Of a stretch of DNA of 34,972 bases, positions 24,301-31,498 are shown piece by piece. The notes beneath the pieces are model-generated. The model was not told the DNA's origin and made no database searches. It was given only the letters and a program-made list of their open reading frames with translations. Source of the DNA: Bacteroidia bacterium (lineage in GTDB: Bacteria; Bacteroidota; Bacteroidia; Chitinophagales; Saprospiraceae); the NCBI GenBank assembly GCA_030430845.1, contig JAUIKE010000084.1, positions 1 through 34,972 on the forward strand, written 5' to 3'. A program made the position numbers and the translations under genes. Each line of letters opens with the position of its first letter. Positions within the stretch are counted from its first letter, which is position 1.

Positions 24301-25873
24301 CACCCCCCTAACGGTCATTAGCGGCATGGCGGATCAAATTGACAAGCAAACAAAAATAAAGGATCTCATCAAACGCAATAGCCTTAGCCTACTCAACCTG
24401 GTCAACCAAATACTGGATCTGCGCAAACTGGAACTCGGAAAACTCCAGCTCGATCTGATCCAGGGAGATGTGGTGCAATATCTCCAATACATCATAGCTT
24501 CTTATGAGGCGATGGCAGACTTGAAAGGAGTGAAACTACATTTTATCCCTAATGAAAAAGAACTTTTTATGGACTTCGACCAGGAAAAGCTCCTGCGCAT
24601 CGTTTCCAACCTCTTATCTAATGCCATCAAATTTACCCCGGAAGAAGGCCAGGTCTATTTGATCCTGGAAAAGAGAGCCCTAGAAAGAGAATCTGGACAA
24701 ACATCAGAGGCTTTATACCTGAAAGTTTCTGACACAGGCTCCGGTATTCCCAAAGACAAACAAGCCCATATTTTTGAACGCTTTTACCAGCTTAGGGATG
24801 GTCCAGAATCAAAAACCAAAAAATATAAATACCGTGGTCCCGGCTCTGGTGCAAGCAGGGCGGGCTCCGGAATCGGCCTGGCCCTTACTAAAGACCTGAT
24901 CACACTCATGGGGGGAAGCATCGATTTGGAAAGCACACCAGGTGAAGGTTCCTCGTTTACGGTTCTGCTCCCTATTAGCCGGATGGCGACGCGGGTGGAA
25001 GTAGCACACCAAACCGTGGAGGACCTTTCCACTGCAGAATTTGATCAGTTAAACATGGAAAGTGTAGTAGCCCCACTCCCCACAACAGCCTCCTCTTTTG
25101 AAAAAAGCTCTGCTCTGAACCTCCTCATCATTGAAGATAATGCAGATGTTCGGGATTACCTGATGACTCTGCTCGAATCAAAATATTCTCTTTACTTAGC
25201 CAGAGACGGCCAGGAAGGTATCGACATGGCATTCGAGCATGTCCCGGACCTCATCATCAGTGATGTCATGATGCCAAAAAAAGATGGGCTCGAAGTTTGT
25301 GACACCCTGAAAAAAGACGAGCGCACCAGCCATATCCCCATTGTCCTATTAACCGCCAAGGCTAGTGTGGAATCCCGCATTCAAGGCCTGGAACGGGGCG
25401 CCGATGCTTATCTGGCTAAGCCCTTCAATGAGAAAGAGCTCTTTATTCGCCTCGAAAAGCTCGCCGAATTGCGCCGATTGCTGCAACAAAGGTATCAGCA
25501 TATCCGTCCCCCTACATCTGCCGTTCAAGCAGAGGAGTCAAGCGGCTTTGAAAAGGAAGATGCCTTTATGTCTAAGTTGATGAAGGTCGTCGAAGAACAT
25601 CTGGATGACACCGAATTTGGTCCTAACCAGCTCTGCAAGGCCATGGAGATGAGCCGTTCTCAACTTCACCTAAAGATCAAAGCGCTGACCAATCGATCCA
25701 CTTCCATTTTTATACGGACCATACGACTGCACAAAGCCAAAGAACTGCTTCAGCAGGGAAAACTCAATGTCACCCAGGTAGCCCAGGAAGTCGGCTTTGA
25801 GAGCCTGAGTTATTTTTCCAGGGTGTTTTCGGAGGAGTTTGGGGTGAGCCCGCAAAAGCTTCTTGATTCTTAA
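21374..25873 (+). CDS. Hybrid two-component system regulator (HTCS), Reg_prop sensor type, 2
   Basis: 1499 aa. The N-terminus holds a hydrophobic segment followed by SLVSCGL, which could be a lipobox, although the later membrane segment makes an ordinary anchor or signal more likely; a second ATG lies five codons in. An extra region of about residues 35-185 (no family recognised) precedes the propeller repeats (IFEDSKGNIWLMRRYG type, about 190-790), Y_Y_Y (about 845-905), a membrane segment (about 920-942), HisKA with His973, HATPase (NLLSNAIKFTPEEG), a receiver with Asp1297 and an AraC domain. The cytoplasmic half is nearly the same as in the previous HTCS, while the sensor repeats differ strongly, so the two would read different signals but may share target DNA. 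Confidence 0.93.
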   Translation: MLSHYMFIRLNYLQKLVFFRLLPALCILQSLVSCGLDTEADALAYDTRKKQVLRRALDVTGSYLLNPVTGDTVELVLDGNGKPFEVMKPTSAKGKLDEFYQQHTQVVPAQWERQEKQLSSNIRPIQVDLIQKPLEYDTLAVVKDETFVLKSAIGDTILTGIPLKIEGKKTPVKYPQAVSSLPPLLLYDSGMNLKRWGVDQGLSTETTSGMVEDRYGNKWISYLGMGLSKFDGQSFWHFTENEGLPTNNLWGVWQASDGKLWLNAINEGVIVFDGHSFINYSAKEGFPGNGIRDIFEDSKGNIWLMRRYGVTKYDGERFTHFTTKEGLVDNIIIRIFEDKKGMIWMVGFGKLSRYDGTSFTNFAIKHPAGTGYINPIFEDQKGNLWLSSENELFRYDGTSFAHFPAKLREFRLYWEEDGSTADIWMGFYSNHIYKFDGESFWEYAITDEIENSSLERIEKDKAGNIWFSTAGLGIYMLNENSFNSITGLEGQTSRGKENKIWLALAPGELNKYENGHIWRLKGSKKQADIGPILEDRKQNLWMGLYRGLAKYDGQRITNYRAETSRDLFTTRAITEDHTGNIWLARNNGVIVKYDGNQFIQYTVPDGVPPYGFSYSVEDKDHNLWFSSEGGGLVKFDGTSFTVFSEKEGLSSNHIISMAEDQEGNIWLGTNGKGLMKYDGTYFTYYTEKNGLNHNIITSITVDPKNQIWVGTNNGLNVLIPRLDQPIPDPNVDIADAWVQSEYTIYSFSKKDGLLQNNIGWNMLSVDEDNVLWGTFAGGVFKLDINRFTIPQTPISVQLDHLDLNGHSIDFRDPKENLPTGLNFTEVPAFFNYPSNPTFSYKNNHLSFHYSATDWSAPHKIQYSYRIADSGKSWSVPSTESKADFRNLSPGKHTFEVRAMGQSQQWGEPFIYPFRILPPWWRTWWAYLCYLILIAGLIYSLYRFQLRRQLQKQETENLKALDAFKNELYTNITHEFRTPLTVISGMADQIDKQTKIKDLIKRNSLSLLNLVNQILDLRKLELGKLQLDLIQGDVVQYLQYIIASYEAMADLKGVKLHFIPNEKELFMDFDQEKLLRIVSNLLSNAIKFTPEEGQVYLILEKRALERESGQTSEALYLKVSDTGSGIPKDKQAHIFERFYQLRDGPESKTKKYKYRGPGSGASRAGSGIGLALTKDLITLMGGSIDLESTPGEGSSFTVLLPISRMATRVEVAHQTVEDLSTAEFDQLNMESVVAPLPTTASSFEKSSALNLLIIEDNADVRDYLMTLLESKYSLYLARDGQEGIDMAFEHVPDLIISDVMMPKKDGLEVCDTLKKDERTSHIPIVLLTAKASVESRIQGLERGADAYLAKPFNEKELFIRLEKLAELRRLLQQRYQHIRPPTSAVQAEESSGFEKEDAFMSKLMKVVEEHLDDTEFGPNQLCKAMEMSRSQLHLKIKALTNRSTSIFIRTIRLHKAKELLQQGKLNVTQVAQEVGFESLSYFSRVFSEEFGVSPQKLLDS

Positions 25874-26522
25874 ATCTTCTATCTAACAGGTGTTCTCCCT
25901 TAAATCAGGGATACCTCCTTTTAAGTATTATATCTTTTCTTTTTCCTTGATGAAAAAGAAACATCCGCCTAAGGCGGACAAGACTGTATTCAAATTTTAA
26001 CGCTATTTCGATCCCTGAAAAGCTAATTTGAATAAGGTCGAAATACCATTGGGCTTGTATTAATTCGGCCTTATGCAAGCCCAAATTAATTGTGTGAATT
26101 GCTAAAAAATTGAAAATCAAGCTAACCTGCCTTAGAGGACCCGTCGTTAAAAAATTTGATAAAATGAAGCGGCAGTACAAAATATTATTTGAAGGCGACG
26201 TAGGAGCCTGAGTTTATTTTGCACAGCGGAATGGAATCGTTGGTGGGGTTGTGTAAAAAGTCCTTCGGCCTTTTCACACAACCAATAATATATTTTTTGG
26301 AGGTGGGTAAAACGAGGAACGAGTTTTCACACAACCCCTTACCTAATTAAGCAAGCAGTCTCCCGACTGCTAAAGGGAAAAATAAGGAGATACAAAACCT
26401 GTTTTCCAATAAAAATAGATCAACCGGTCAGAGACCGGTATGAAACTTGGTTGGGCGGTCAGAGACCGGTATGAAACTTGGTTGGGCGGTCAGAGACCGC
26501 CACCAACGGTATAATATTACTA
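25874..26522. other. Non-coding repeat- and hairpin-rich region
   Basis: No credible gene. Hairpins seen: an imperfect stem at 25889-25920 just after the HTCS stop (possible terminator), TCCGCCTAAGGCGGA at 25964-25978, TTGGGCTTG/CAAGCCCAA at 26049-26084, GGTTGTGT/ACACAACC at 26247-26283 with a third ACACAACCCC at 26328-26337, and AGCAGTC/GACTGCT at 26354-26371. A 91-codon frame on the - strand (25905-26180) lies across these hairpins and has no recognisable domain. The region looks like accumulated small repetitive elements. Confidence 0.6.
26425..26500. repeat. Tandem 31-bp repeat, 2.4 copies, with internal palindrome
   Basis: The unit CGGTCAGAGACCGGTATGAA (plus ACTTGGTTGGG) fills 26425-26455 and 26456-26486 exactly; a partial third copy (CGGTCAGAGACCG) starts at 26487. 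Each unit contains CGGTC-AGA-GACCG. There is no spacer between units, so it is not a CRISPR array. Confidence 0.75.
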
Positions 26523-26560
26523 AGGAAGCATCCCTTAATTCAGGGATGCTTCCTGTTTTA
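26523..26560. terminator. Perfect 13-bp stem terminator
   Basis: AGGAAGCATCCCT (26523-26535), loop TAATTC, AGGGATGCTTCCT (26542-26554), then GTTTTA. The stem resembles the terminator at 6026-6054. It lies 650 bp after the HTCS stop and could insulate the regulatory region that follows from either side. Confidence 0.65.
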
Positions 26561-26567
26561 TCACTTT

Positions 26568-26596
26568 ACCTATTGTTTTTCAGTTTTACTTATTGT
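26568..26596 (-). promoter_or_regulatory. Pair of ACAATAgGT/ACAATAaGT half-sites on the - strand
   Basis: On the complement, ACAATAAGT (26596-26588) and ACAATAGGT (26576-26568) are 20 bp apart. They point away from the + strand array at 26741-26809, giving a divergent arrangement. No TAnnTTTG box lies 33 bp from the proximal site, and no leftward gene follows, so this is more likely an extra binding site (operator or looping) than a promoter. Confidence 0.45.
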
Positions 26597-26740
26597 TTTT
26601 TCAAGCCTCACTTCGGGTAAACCGCCATTTTCTCTTTTTATTTTTTTTTGAATTTTTTTTTAGAAAAAAAGCATTTTTTTGCCCTTTCAGCTATTTCTTA
26701 TTAATCAACTGATTACCAATTACTTATAATCAAAAATTAC

Positions 26741-26842
26741 ACAATAGGTCAAATTCAAAAACAATAAGTAAAGTCCCAAAACAATAGTGAAAAGCGAAAA
26801 TACAATAGTGAAAACCGGGTATTACAATCTTCTACAACTTTG
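26741..26842 (+). promoter_or_regulatory. Four tandem ACAATAGT half-sites with -7 box, copy 6 (AraC/HTCS operon)
   Basis: Half-sites ACAATAGG (26741), ACAATAAG (26761), ACAATAGT (26781) and ACAATAGT (26802) are spaced 20, 20 and 21 bp. The last is followed 33 bp on by the -7-like box CAACTTTG at 26835-26842. The two proximal sites match the two-site copies elsewhere; the two distal ones are extra. The predicted leader to the ATG at 26928 is about 80 nt. It implies feedback control of the regulator genes by whatever binds the lectin promoters. Confidence 0.7.
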
Positions 26843-26927
26843 TATCGAAGTCAACAATGATCCACAAATCTCCTAGTGGAAATGAAGACTACATAAAAAT
26901 TACAAAACAATAAAAACTCAAAGAACC

Positions 26928-27431
26928 ATGAATACCCAATCTATTGCAAAGAGGCTGAAAAGTAAAAAATCCTTCTTATATAAAGTAGAAGTGAACACCA
27001 GCCAATCCGATATTTCCCATAAGTACGGGAATAACACGCCTATTAAAAAGCTCCATCCCTCCCATAAAACATATGTTAATACAAGCAAGAGAAATCGTAG
27101 CTTTTTTATGGAGCGGATCAATGAATTGATCGAGATAAATATGGATAATGAAGACTATGGTATAGAACAGCTTTGTAGAGACGCTGGTGCCAGCCGGACC
27201 CAAATCCATAACAAAATAAAAAAATGGACCGGCCTGTCTACCACCCATTACGTTCGCTCGGTCAAGCTTCAAAAAGCTAAATACCTTCTGGCAAACACCG
27301 ACCTGAATATCACTCAAATCTCTTATGAAATTGGCATCAAATATCCATGTTACTTCAGCCGGATTTTTGAAAAAAGTGTTGGCATGTGTCCAAAAAAATT
27401 CCGCAAAACCTGGCAAAAGGCTGTGAATTAA
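26928..27431 (+). CDS. AraC-family DNA-binding protein lacking a receiver or sensor domain
   Basis: 167 aa. Residues 1-57 are basic and low in complexity, with no recognisable domain or signal peptide. Residues 58-167 form a complete AraC DNA-binding domain with both helix-turn-helix motifs: YGIEQLCRDAGASRTQIHNK and LNITQISYEIGIKYPCYFSR, ending FEKSVGMCPKKFRK. It aligns well with the C-terminal domain of the three HTCS proteins in the window, as if it were an HTCS DNA-binding domain without its receiver. Function: probably a cytoplasmic transcription factor, possibly competing with or helping the HTCS proteins at ACAATAGT sites. It is the first gene after the four-site promoter and lies 65 bp before the next HTCS, likely in one operon. 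Confidence 0.85.
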   Translation: MNTQSIAKRLKSKKSFLYKVEVNTSQSDISHKYGNNTPIKKLHPSHKTYVNTSKRNRSFFMERINELIEINMDNEDYGIEQLCRDAGASRTQIHNKIKKWTGLSTTHYVRSVKLQKAKYLLANTDLNITQISYEIGIKYPCYFSRIFEKSVGMCPKKFRKTWQKAVN

Positions 27432-27496
27432 AACCATTACTCAGGTTTCCACAAAAAAGAAATGAGGCAGGTTTTCTAACCCAAAAAAAGGAACCA

Positions 27497-29860
27497 ATGA
27501 AGACTTTTTTGAACCTTTTCTTTCTGCTTCTCTTCCTGGGAACAAAAGCGGAAGATACAGATATACCAAACAACATCATCCGCTTGTGTAATCAGGGAGT
27601 TGCCCACTACACCAATGGGGCACTAGACTCAGCAGCTGGGCTTTTTGTACAAGCTGAGCAGCTGGCGCTTATGCTTCCCGACAAACCGCAACAAGCACTT
27701 TCATTTGAGAAGATAGGCACCTATTATCAAAGGCTAGATTTTCGCAATCCGGCCATAAGAGTATTTGAAAAGGCCTTGGCCATACAAGAGGAGCTACGGG
27801 ATACGATCAGTGTTGTTCGATTATTAGATGAAATGGCGGGTATACATATGAGTTTGCCGGATTACCAACAAGCATTGGCTTATTGCCAAAAAGCTCGACT
27901 GTTAGAGGAAAAACAAAAAGGATTAGATAAGCTGGCTATTTTACCTGAAAACCCAGATTCCTGCTATAGCATGAAAGGTGCTCCTGCCTCTTTCCAAATG
28001 GAAGATACCTTGATCAAAGCAGCCTTTGATAAAGATCTGAAAAACCTTGAGGTCGATCATGCTTTTGAGCAACAGATAATGCAAATAGAACTACAGGAAA
28101 AAATAAAGAATACCCAGTACCAGCATCAATTGGAAAAAGAACAGGCGATGTTGCGAACCACTATTATTACGCTCCTACTCGCAGTTATTTTGATAATCAC
28201 CCTATTCATTTTTTACCAAACGAAACGAAGATCTAATAAGCTTTTGAGTAAGCTGAATGAAGAGATCCGAACCAGACAAAGCGTCTTGGAACAACAAAAA
28301 AACAAACTGGAAGAACTGGACAGGATGAAGTCTCACTTTTTTACCAATATTTCTCATGAATTCAGGACGCCACTCACCATAATCGACGGAGCTGTTCATG
28401 AAATAAAACAAAGCGGCCATTCAGCTGGTCATGAATTGGAGGTTATCTCCCGCAACAACCATCATTTGCTCCAGCTTGTCAATCAGATCCTTGATCTGAG
28501 AAAGCTCGAAGTAGGAAAAATGAAACTGGATCTCATCCATGGAGATATCCTGCCCTACCTGCAATATTTACTGGAATCATTTCAAACCCTGGCAGCCAGC
28601 AGAAAAATAACACTACACTTACTTAGTATAGAGCCATCCATTCATATGGATTATGATCGGGAAAAGCTGCTCCATATCGTATCTAACTTATTATCTAATG
28701 CGCTCAAATATACCCCTGAGGGTAAAGACATTTATGTGATTATTAAGAAAGAGTCATCCGATCAGGAACAACTGCAGTTTACAGTTCAGGATTCAGGAAT
28801 AGGCATCCCGGAAAATAAACTACCCTTTATTTTTGATCGCTTCTACCAATTGGATGACTGGATTTACAGAGGGGAAGAAAGTACAGGTATAGGACTTGCA
28901 CTTACCAAAGAATTCACAAATCTCATGGGCGGCACACTTATAGTGGAAAGCACGGTAGGTCAAGGAAGCACCTTCACCATCCTTCTTCCCATTACACACA
29001 AGGCCTCAAAGAAAACCGGCCATAACCAAATAGATCACCTGAATCTTCCCGCAGAAAATGAGATACAGGATGAAAATATAATGGCAGTACCCATAAATGA
29101 GGAATTACCACTCCTATTAATAATTGAAGATAATCCGGATGTGGTACGATATACTGTTTCATTTCTACAAAACCACTATCAGATAGCCATTGCCCGAGAT
29201 GGAGAAGAAGGCATTGCAAAAGCCCTCGAAATAATACCTGATTTGATCATCAGCGATTTAAAAATGCCTAATAAAAATGGCTATGAAGTATGCCGAATAT
29301 TAAAAGCAGATAAGCGGACCAGTCATATCCCCATTGTTTTGGTGAGTGCGATTGCTGAACAAGAAATTCGGAATGAGGGGTTTAGGTTCGGAGCCGATGC
29401 CTATCTGATCAAACCTTTTAATCGCGAAGAGCTGTTTATTCGGCTGGAAAAATTGATCGAATTAAGACATCGTTTGCAGGAACGCTATCAAAACCTGGAC
29501 CCTGTAACTGGTTCAGATGATCCGGCTTATCACATGGAGGACGCCTTCATTGTCGGAATACAGGAAACGATAAAAGACCATCTGGGTGATGAAACTTTCG
29601 GTATTCCGGAATTGTGCAGAGCTATAGGCATGAGCCGCTCGCAGCTACATAATAAGATCAAGGCACTCACCAAACGATCAACCTCTCATTATATCAGAGG
29701 GATTCGTTTGCGGCATGCCAAAGAGATACTCCGAAAATCGGGATTGAATGTTACACAAGTAGCCTTTGAAGTGGGGTTCAGAAATCCATCCTATTTCACC
29801 CGGACCTTTACCGAGGAATTTGGCCTTTCTCCAAAAGAGTATCTGAACCAGTCCAAATAA
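27497..29860 (+). CDS. Hybrid two-component system regulator with TPR sensor region
   Basis: 787 aa from the ATG at 27497, which follows an AAAGGAA ribosome-binding-like sequence and gives a proper signal peptide (MKTFLNLFFLLLFLGTKAE); the frame is open further upstream into the AraC gene but lacks such a start. Residues about 30-135 resemble two to three TPR repeats (AAGLFVQAEQLAL; QQALSFEKIGTYYQRLDF; QQALAYCQKARLLEEK). A membrane segment (about 221-242) and a coiled coil follow, then HisKA with His287 (NISHEFRTP), HATPase (NLLSNALKYTPEG; DSGIGIP), a receiver with Asp587 (ISDLKMPNKNG) and an AraC domain (about 685-787). There is no propeller sensor, so it belongs to a different HTCS class from the two upstream. 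All catalytic residues seem present. Confidence 0.9.
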   Translation: MKTFLNLFFLLLFLGTKAEDTDIPNNIIRLCNQGVAHYTNGALDSAAGLFVQAEQLALMLPDKPQQALSFEKIGTYYQRLDFRNPAIRVFEKALAIQEELRDTISVVRLLDEMAGIHMSLPDYQQALAYCQKARLLEEKQKGLDKLAILPENPDSCYSMKGAPASFQMEDTLIKAAFDKDLKNLEVDHAFEQQIMQIELQEKIKNTQYQHQLEKEQAMLRTTIITLLLAVILIITLFIFYQTKRRSNKLLSKLNEEIRTRQSVLEQQKNKLEELDRMKSHFFTNISHEFRTPLTIIDGAVHEIKQSGHSAGHELEVISRNNHHLLQLVNQILDLRKLEVGKMKLDLIHGDILPYLQYLLESFQTLAASRKITLHLLSIEPSIHMDYDREKLLHIVSNLLSNALKYTPEGKDIYVIIKKESSDQEQLQFTVQDSGIGIPENKLPFIFDRFYQLDDWIYRGEESTGIGLALTKEFTNLMGGTLIVESTVGQGSTFTILLPITHKASKKTGHNQIDHLNLPAENEIQDENIMAVPINEELPLLLIIEDNPDVVRYTVSFLQNHYQIAIARDGEEGIAKALEIIPDLIISDLKMPNKNGYEVCRILKADKRTSHIPIVLVSAIAEQEIRNEGFRFGADAYLIKPFNREELFIRLEKLIELRHRLQERYQNLDPVTGSDDPAYHMEDAFIVGIQETIKDHLGDETFGIPELCRAIGMSRSQLHNKIKALTKRSTSHYIRGIRLRHAKEILRKSGLNVTQVAFEVGFRNPSYFTRTFTEEFGLSPKEYLNQSK

Positions 29861-29888
29861 TATGCTCCCTCATTAGATAAAGCCCGCC

Positions 29889-30362
29889 ATGTCCAAAAAA
29901 GAAATTAATATACTCCTGATAGGTTGTGACGACACCTTGCAGCATCGGCTTTTAGAAGTACTAGGGGACAGGTACGTACTAAAAAGCATAAGAGATATGG
30001 AGCAGGGGATAAAAAAAGCTATAAAAATAATTCCAGATATTATCCTGATCTATAGTAATTCACTTTATGAGGAAGTGGTAAATATCTGCCTATTGTTAAA
30101 GGACCATCAACTCAGTAGCCATATTCCTATCATTCTTATTCTTTATGAAAAACCGGCTCCTCCCGATATCCATTCCCTTCCAGCAGATGCCGTTTTATCC
30201 TTTACCTTTTCAAAAAAAGAATTGATGCTCGGCTTGCAGAAGGTCATCTCCATAAAAATTCAGCTAATGAAACGATACCCACTTTTTTACGACCCTGAAA
30301 ATGCTTTTACCCGAGAGTATTCCCTTTTGAGTAATTATATCGATCAGTTGACTGATGGATGA
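29889..30362 (+). CDS. Pseudo-receiver protein (HTCS fragment-like, no phosphorylation site)
   Basis: 157 aa. It aligns with the receiver of the preceding HTCS: acid pair at residues 14-15 (IGCDDTL), KIIPDIILIYS where the phospho-acceptor Asp of PDLIISD is replaced by Tyr55, HIPIILIL where the conserved Ser/Thr is Leu85, and DAVLSFTFSKKEL where the conserved Lys of the KPF motif is Phe105. The chain then continues through the linker and a shortened ENAF segment and stops where the AraC domain would begin. All three key residues after the acid pair are lost, yet the frame is intact, so this is either a decaying duplicate or a phosphorylation-independent partner domain. It starts 28 bp after the HTCS stop and is most likely co-transcribed with it. 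Confidence 0.75.
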   Translation: MSKKEINILLIGCDDTLQHRLLEVLGDRYVLKSIRDMEQGIKKAIKIIPDIILIYSNSLYEEVVNICLLLKDHQLSSHIPIILILYEKPAPPDIHSLPADAVLSFTFSKKELMLGLQKVISIKIQLMKRYPLFYDPENAFTREYSLLSNYIDQLTDG

Positions 30363-30385
30363 AGACATATCAGTAATTATCCTAA

Positions 30386-30447
30386 ACAATAGTCCAAGAA
30401 GTTGAAACAATAGTCAAAAACTGCCAACTGGAATCCCGGTAATTTTG
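30386..30447 (+). promoter_or_regulatory. ACAATAGT direct-repeat promoter, copy 7 (glycine-rich/secretin operon)
   Basis: Two perfect ACAATAGT half-sites at 30386-30393 and 30407-30414, 21 bp apart, and a perfect TAnnTTTG box (TAATTTTG, 30440-30447) 33 bp from the second site. The best copy in the window. Confidence 0.8.
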
Positions 30448-30475
30448 AAGAAAAAAATATTAAAAGAACAAAGTT

Positions 30476-31498
30476 ATGATGAGGTCTTCAATTTCCACGC
30501 TGTCATTTTTCTGCACCTTAAGTCTCCTTTTGGCAGCCATGCCAAATTGGGTACATGCACAGTGGAGTCTGGTTCGTGACGGTTCGGTGCAAGTAGTAGA
30601 GTCAAAAAAGGAAGCCTATTATGACGTGGTCGTTCCAAGTAATTTGGCCTTCAATAAAATACTACTCGAGATAAAGGGCGCAGATGGCGGTTGGGTAGAG
30701 TACAACTATGAGGATCGGTTTAACGCCGAGCGCACCATGAGAGTCAATGGTGGAGAAGGAGCTATTGTCAATGCTTCCTATTCTATTGGTAATTCCGAAA
30801 GTCAAATCCCGGCCGGGTCAATCCTAAGATTCATTATTGGGAACCGGGGGCGGAATGCAAAATTCAATTTACTCTCACAAGGTGGCTATGGAGCTGGAGG
30901 AGGGGGCGGCACTGCTGTACTTTTATCAACGGATAGCGGCCGCAATTGGTCTATTCTTCTGGTAGCCGGAGGTGGAGGTGGCGCCGGAATTGATATCGAA
31001 AAGCTCGACACGCATTATAATCCTGGCCTGCCTGGCTTGTCAGGTGAAGAGGGGAGAGAAATGAAGGATGCCAGAATTTCTACAATGTCTGGCGGAAGGC
31101 GAGGAAGCGGTGGCCAGGCGAGTGGTAGCACAGGCGGCGGCGGTGGTGCCTTCAGCCCAGGGCAAAGCGCTGCTAATCAACTTTTCAACGGAGATGCAGG
31201 ATGGAAGGAACATACTCGTTTTGGAGAACCCTTAGGTGGCGTCGGAGGCTTTCAGGATAACTATCCATCCGGGGGTTGGGGATTTGGCGGCGGCGGTGCC
31301 GGTGCCGAAGGCGGTGGCGGTGGCGGCGGCTACTCAGGTGGTGGAGCAGGTACTCCCGGCTTTGGAGGTAGAGGAGGAAGTAGCTATGTTAATACCTATA
31401 CCATATCTCCCATAGAATATTTTTCCCAACAAAATGACAATACCAATAACTCGCAGGATGGATGGGTGAAGTATAAAATTACCCCTTTTAATAAATGA
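30476..31498 (+). CDS. Secreted glycine-rich (ALK/LTK-like) protein without ricin domains
   Basis: 340 aa. Signal peptide (cleavage near WVHAQ, about residue 29), followed by a single glycine-rich domain filling the rest: VVPSNLAFNKILLEIKGADG, IIGNRGR, GAGGGGGTAVLL, ILLVAGGGGGAG, GGWGFGGGGAG, GGGGGGYSGGGAG and GGSSYVN, ending DGWVKYKI. It is a homologue of the N-terminal half of the five lectins, ending just where their trefoils begin. It starts with two consecutive ATGs. Its stop codon overlaps the start of the secretin gene (ATGA), so the two are probably translationally coupled, and the promoter copy 7 links it to the lectin genes. Possibly the structural or adaptor member of the set; this is inference. 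Confidence 0.85.
   Translation: MMRSSISTLSFFCTLSLLLAAMPNWVHAQWSLVRDGSVQVVESKKEAYYDVVVPSNLAFNKILLEIKGADGGWVEYNYEDRFNAERTMRVNGGEGAIVNASYSIGNSESQIPAGSILRFIIGNRGRNAKFNLLSQGGYGAGGGGGTAVLLSTDSGRNWSILLVAGGGGGAGIDIEKLDTHYNPGLPGLSGEEGREMKDARISTMSGGRRGSGGQASGSTGGGGGAFSPGQSAANQLFNGDAGWKEHTRFGEPLGGVGGFQDNYPSGGWGFGGGGAGAEGGGGGGGYSGGGAGTPGFGGRGGSSYVNTYTISPIEYFSQQNDNTNNSQDGWVKYKITPFNK

Noticed and set aside
25905..26180. 91-codon frame on the - strand after the second HTCS
   Set aside because: It runs through several hairpins and repeats and has no recognisable domain; most likely a by-product of repetitive non-coding DNA.
26425..26500. Possible CRISPR array
   Set aside because: The 31-bp units are directly adjacent with no unique spacers, there are only 2.4 copies, and no cas gene is nearby.
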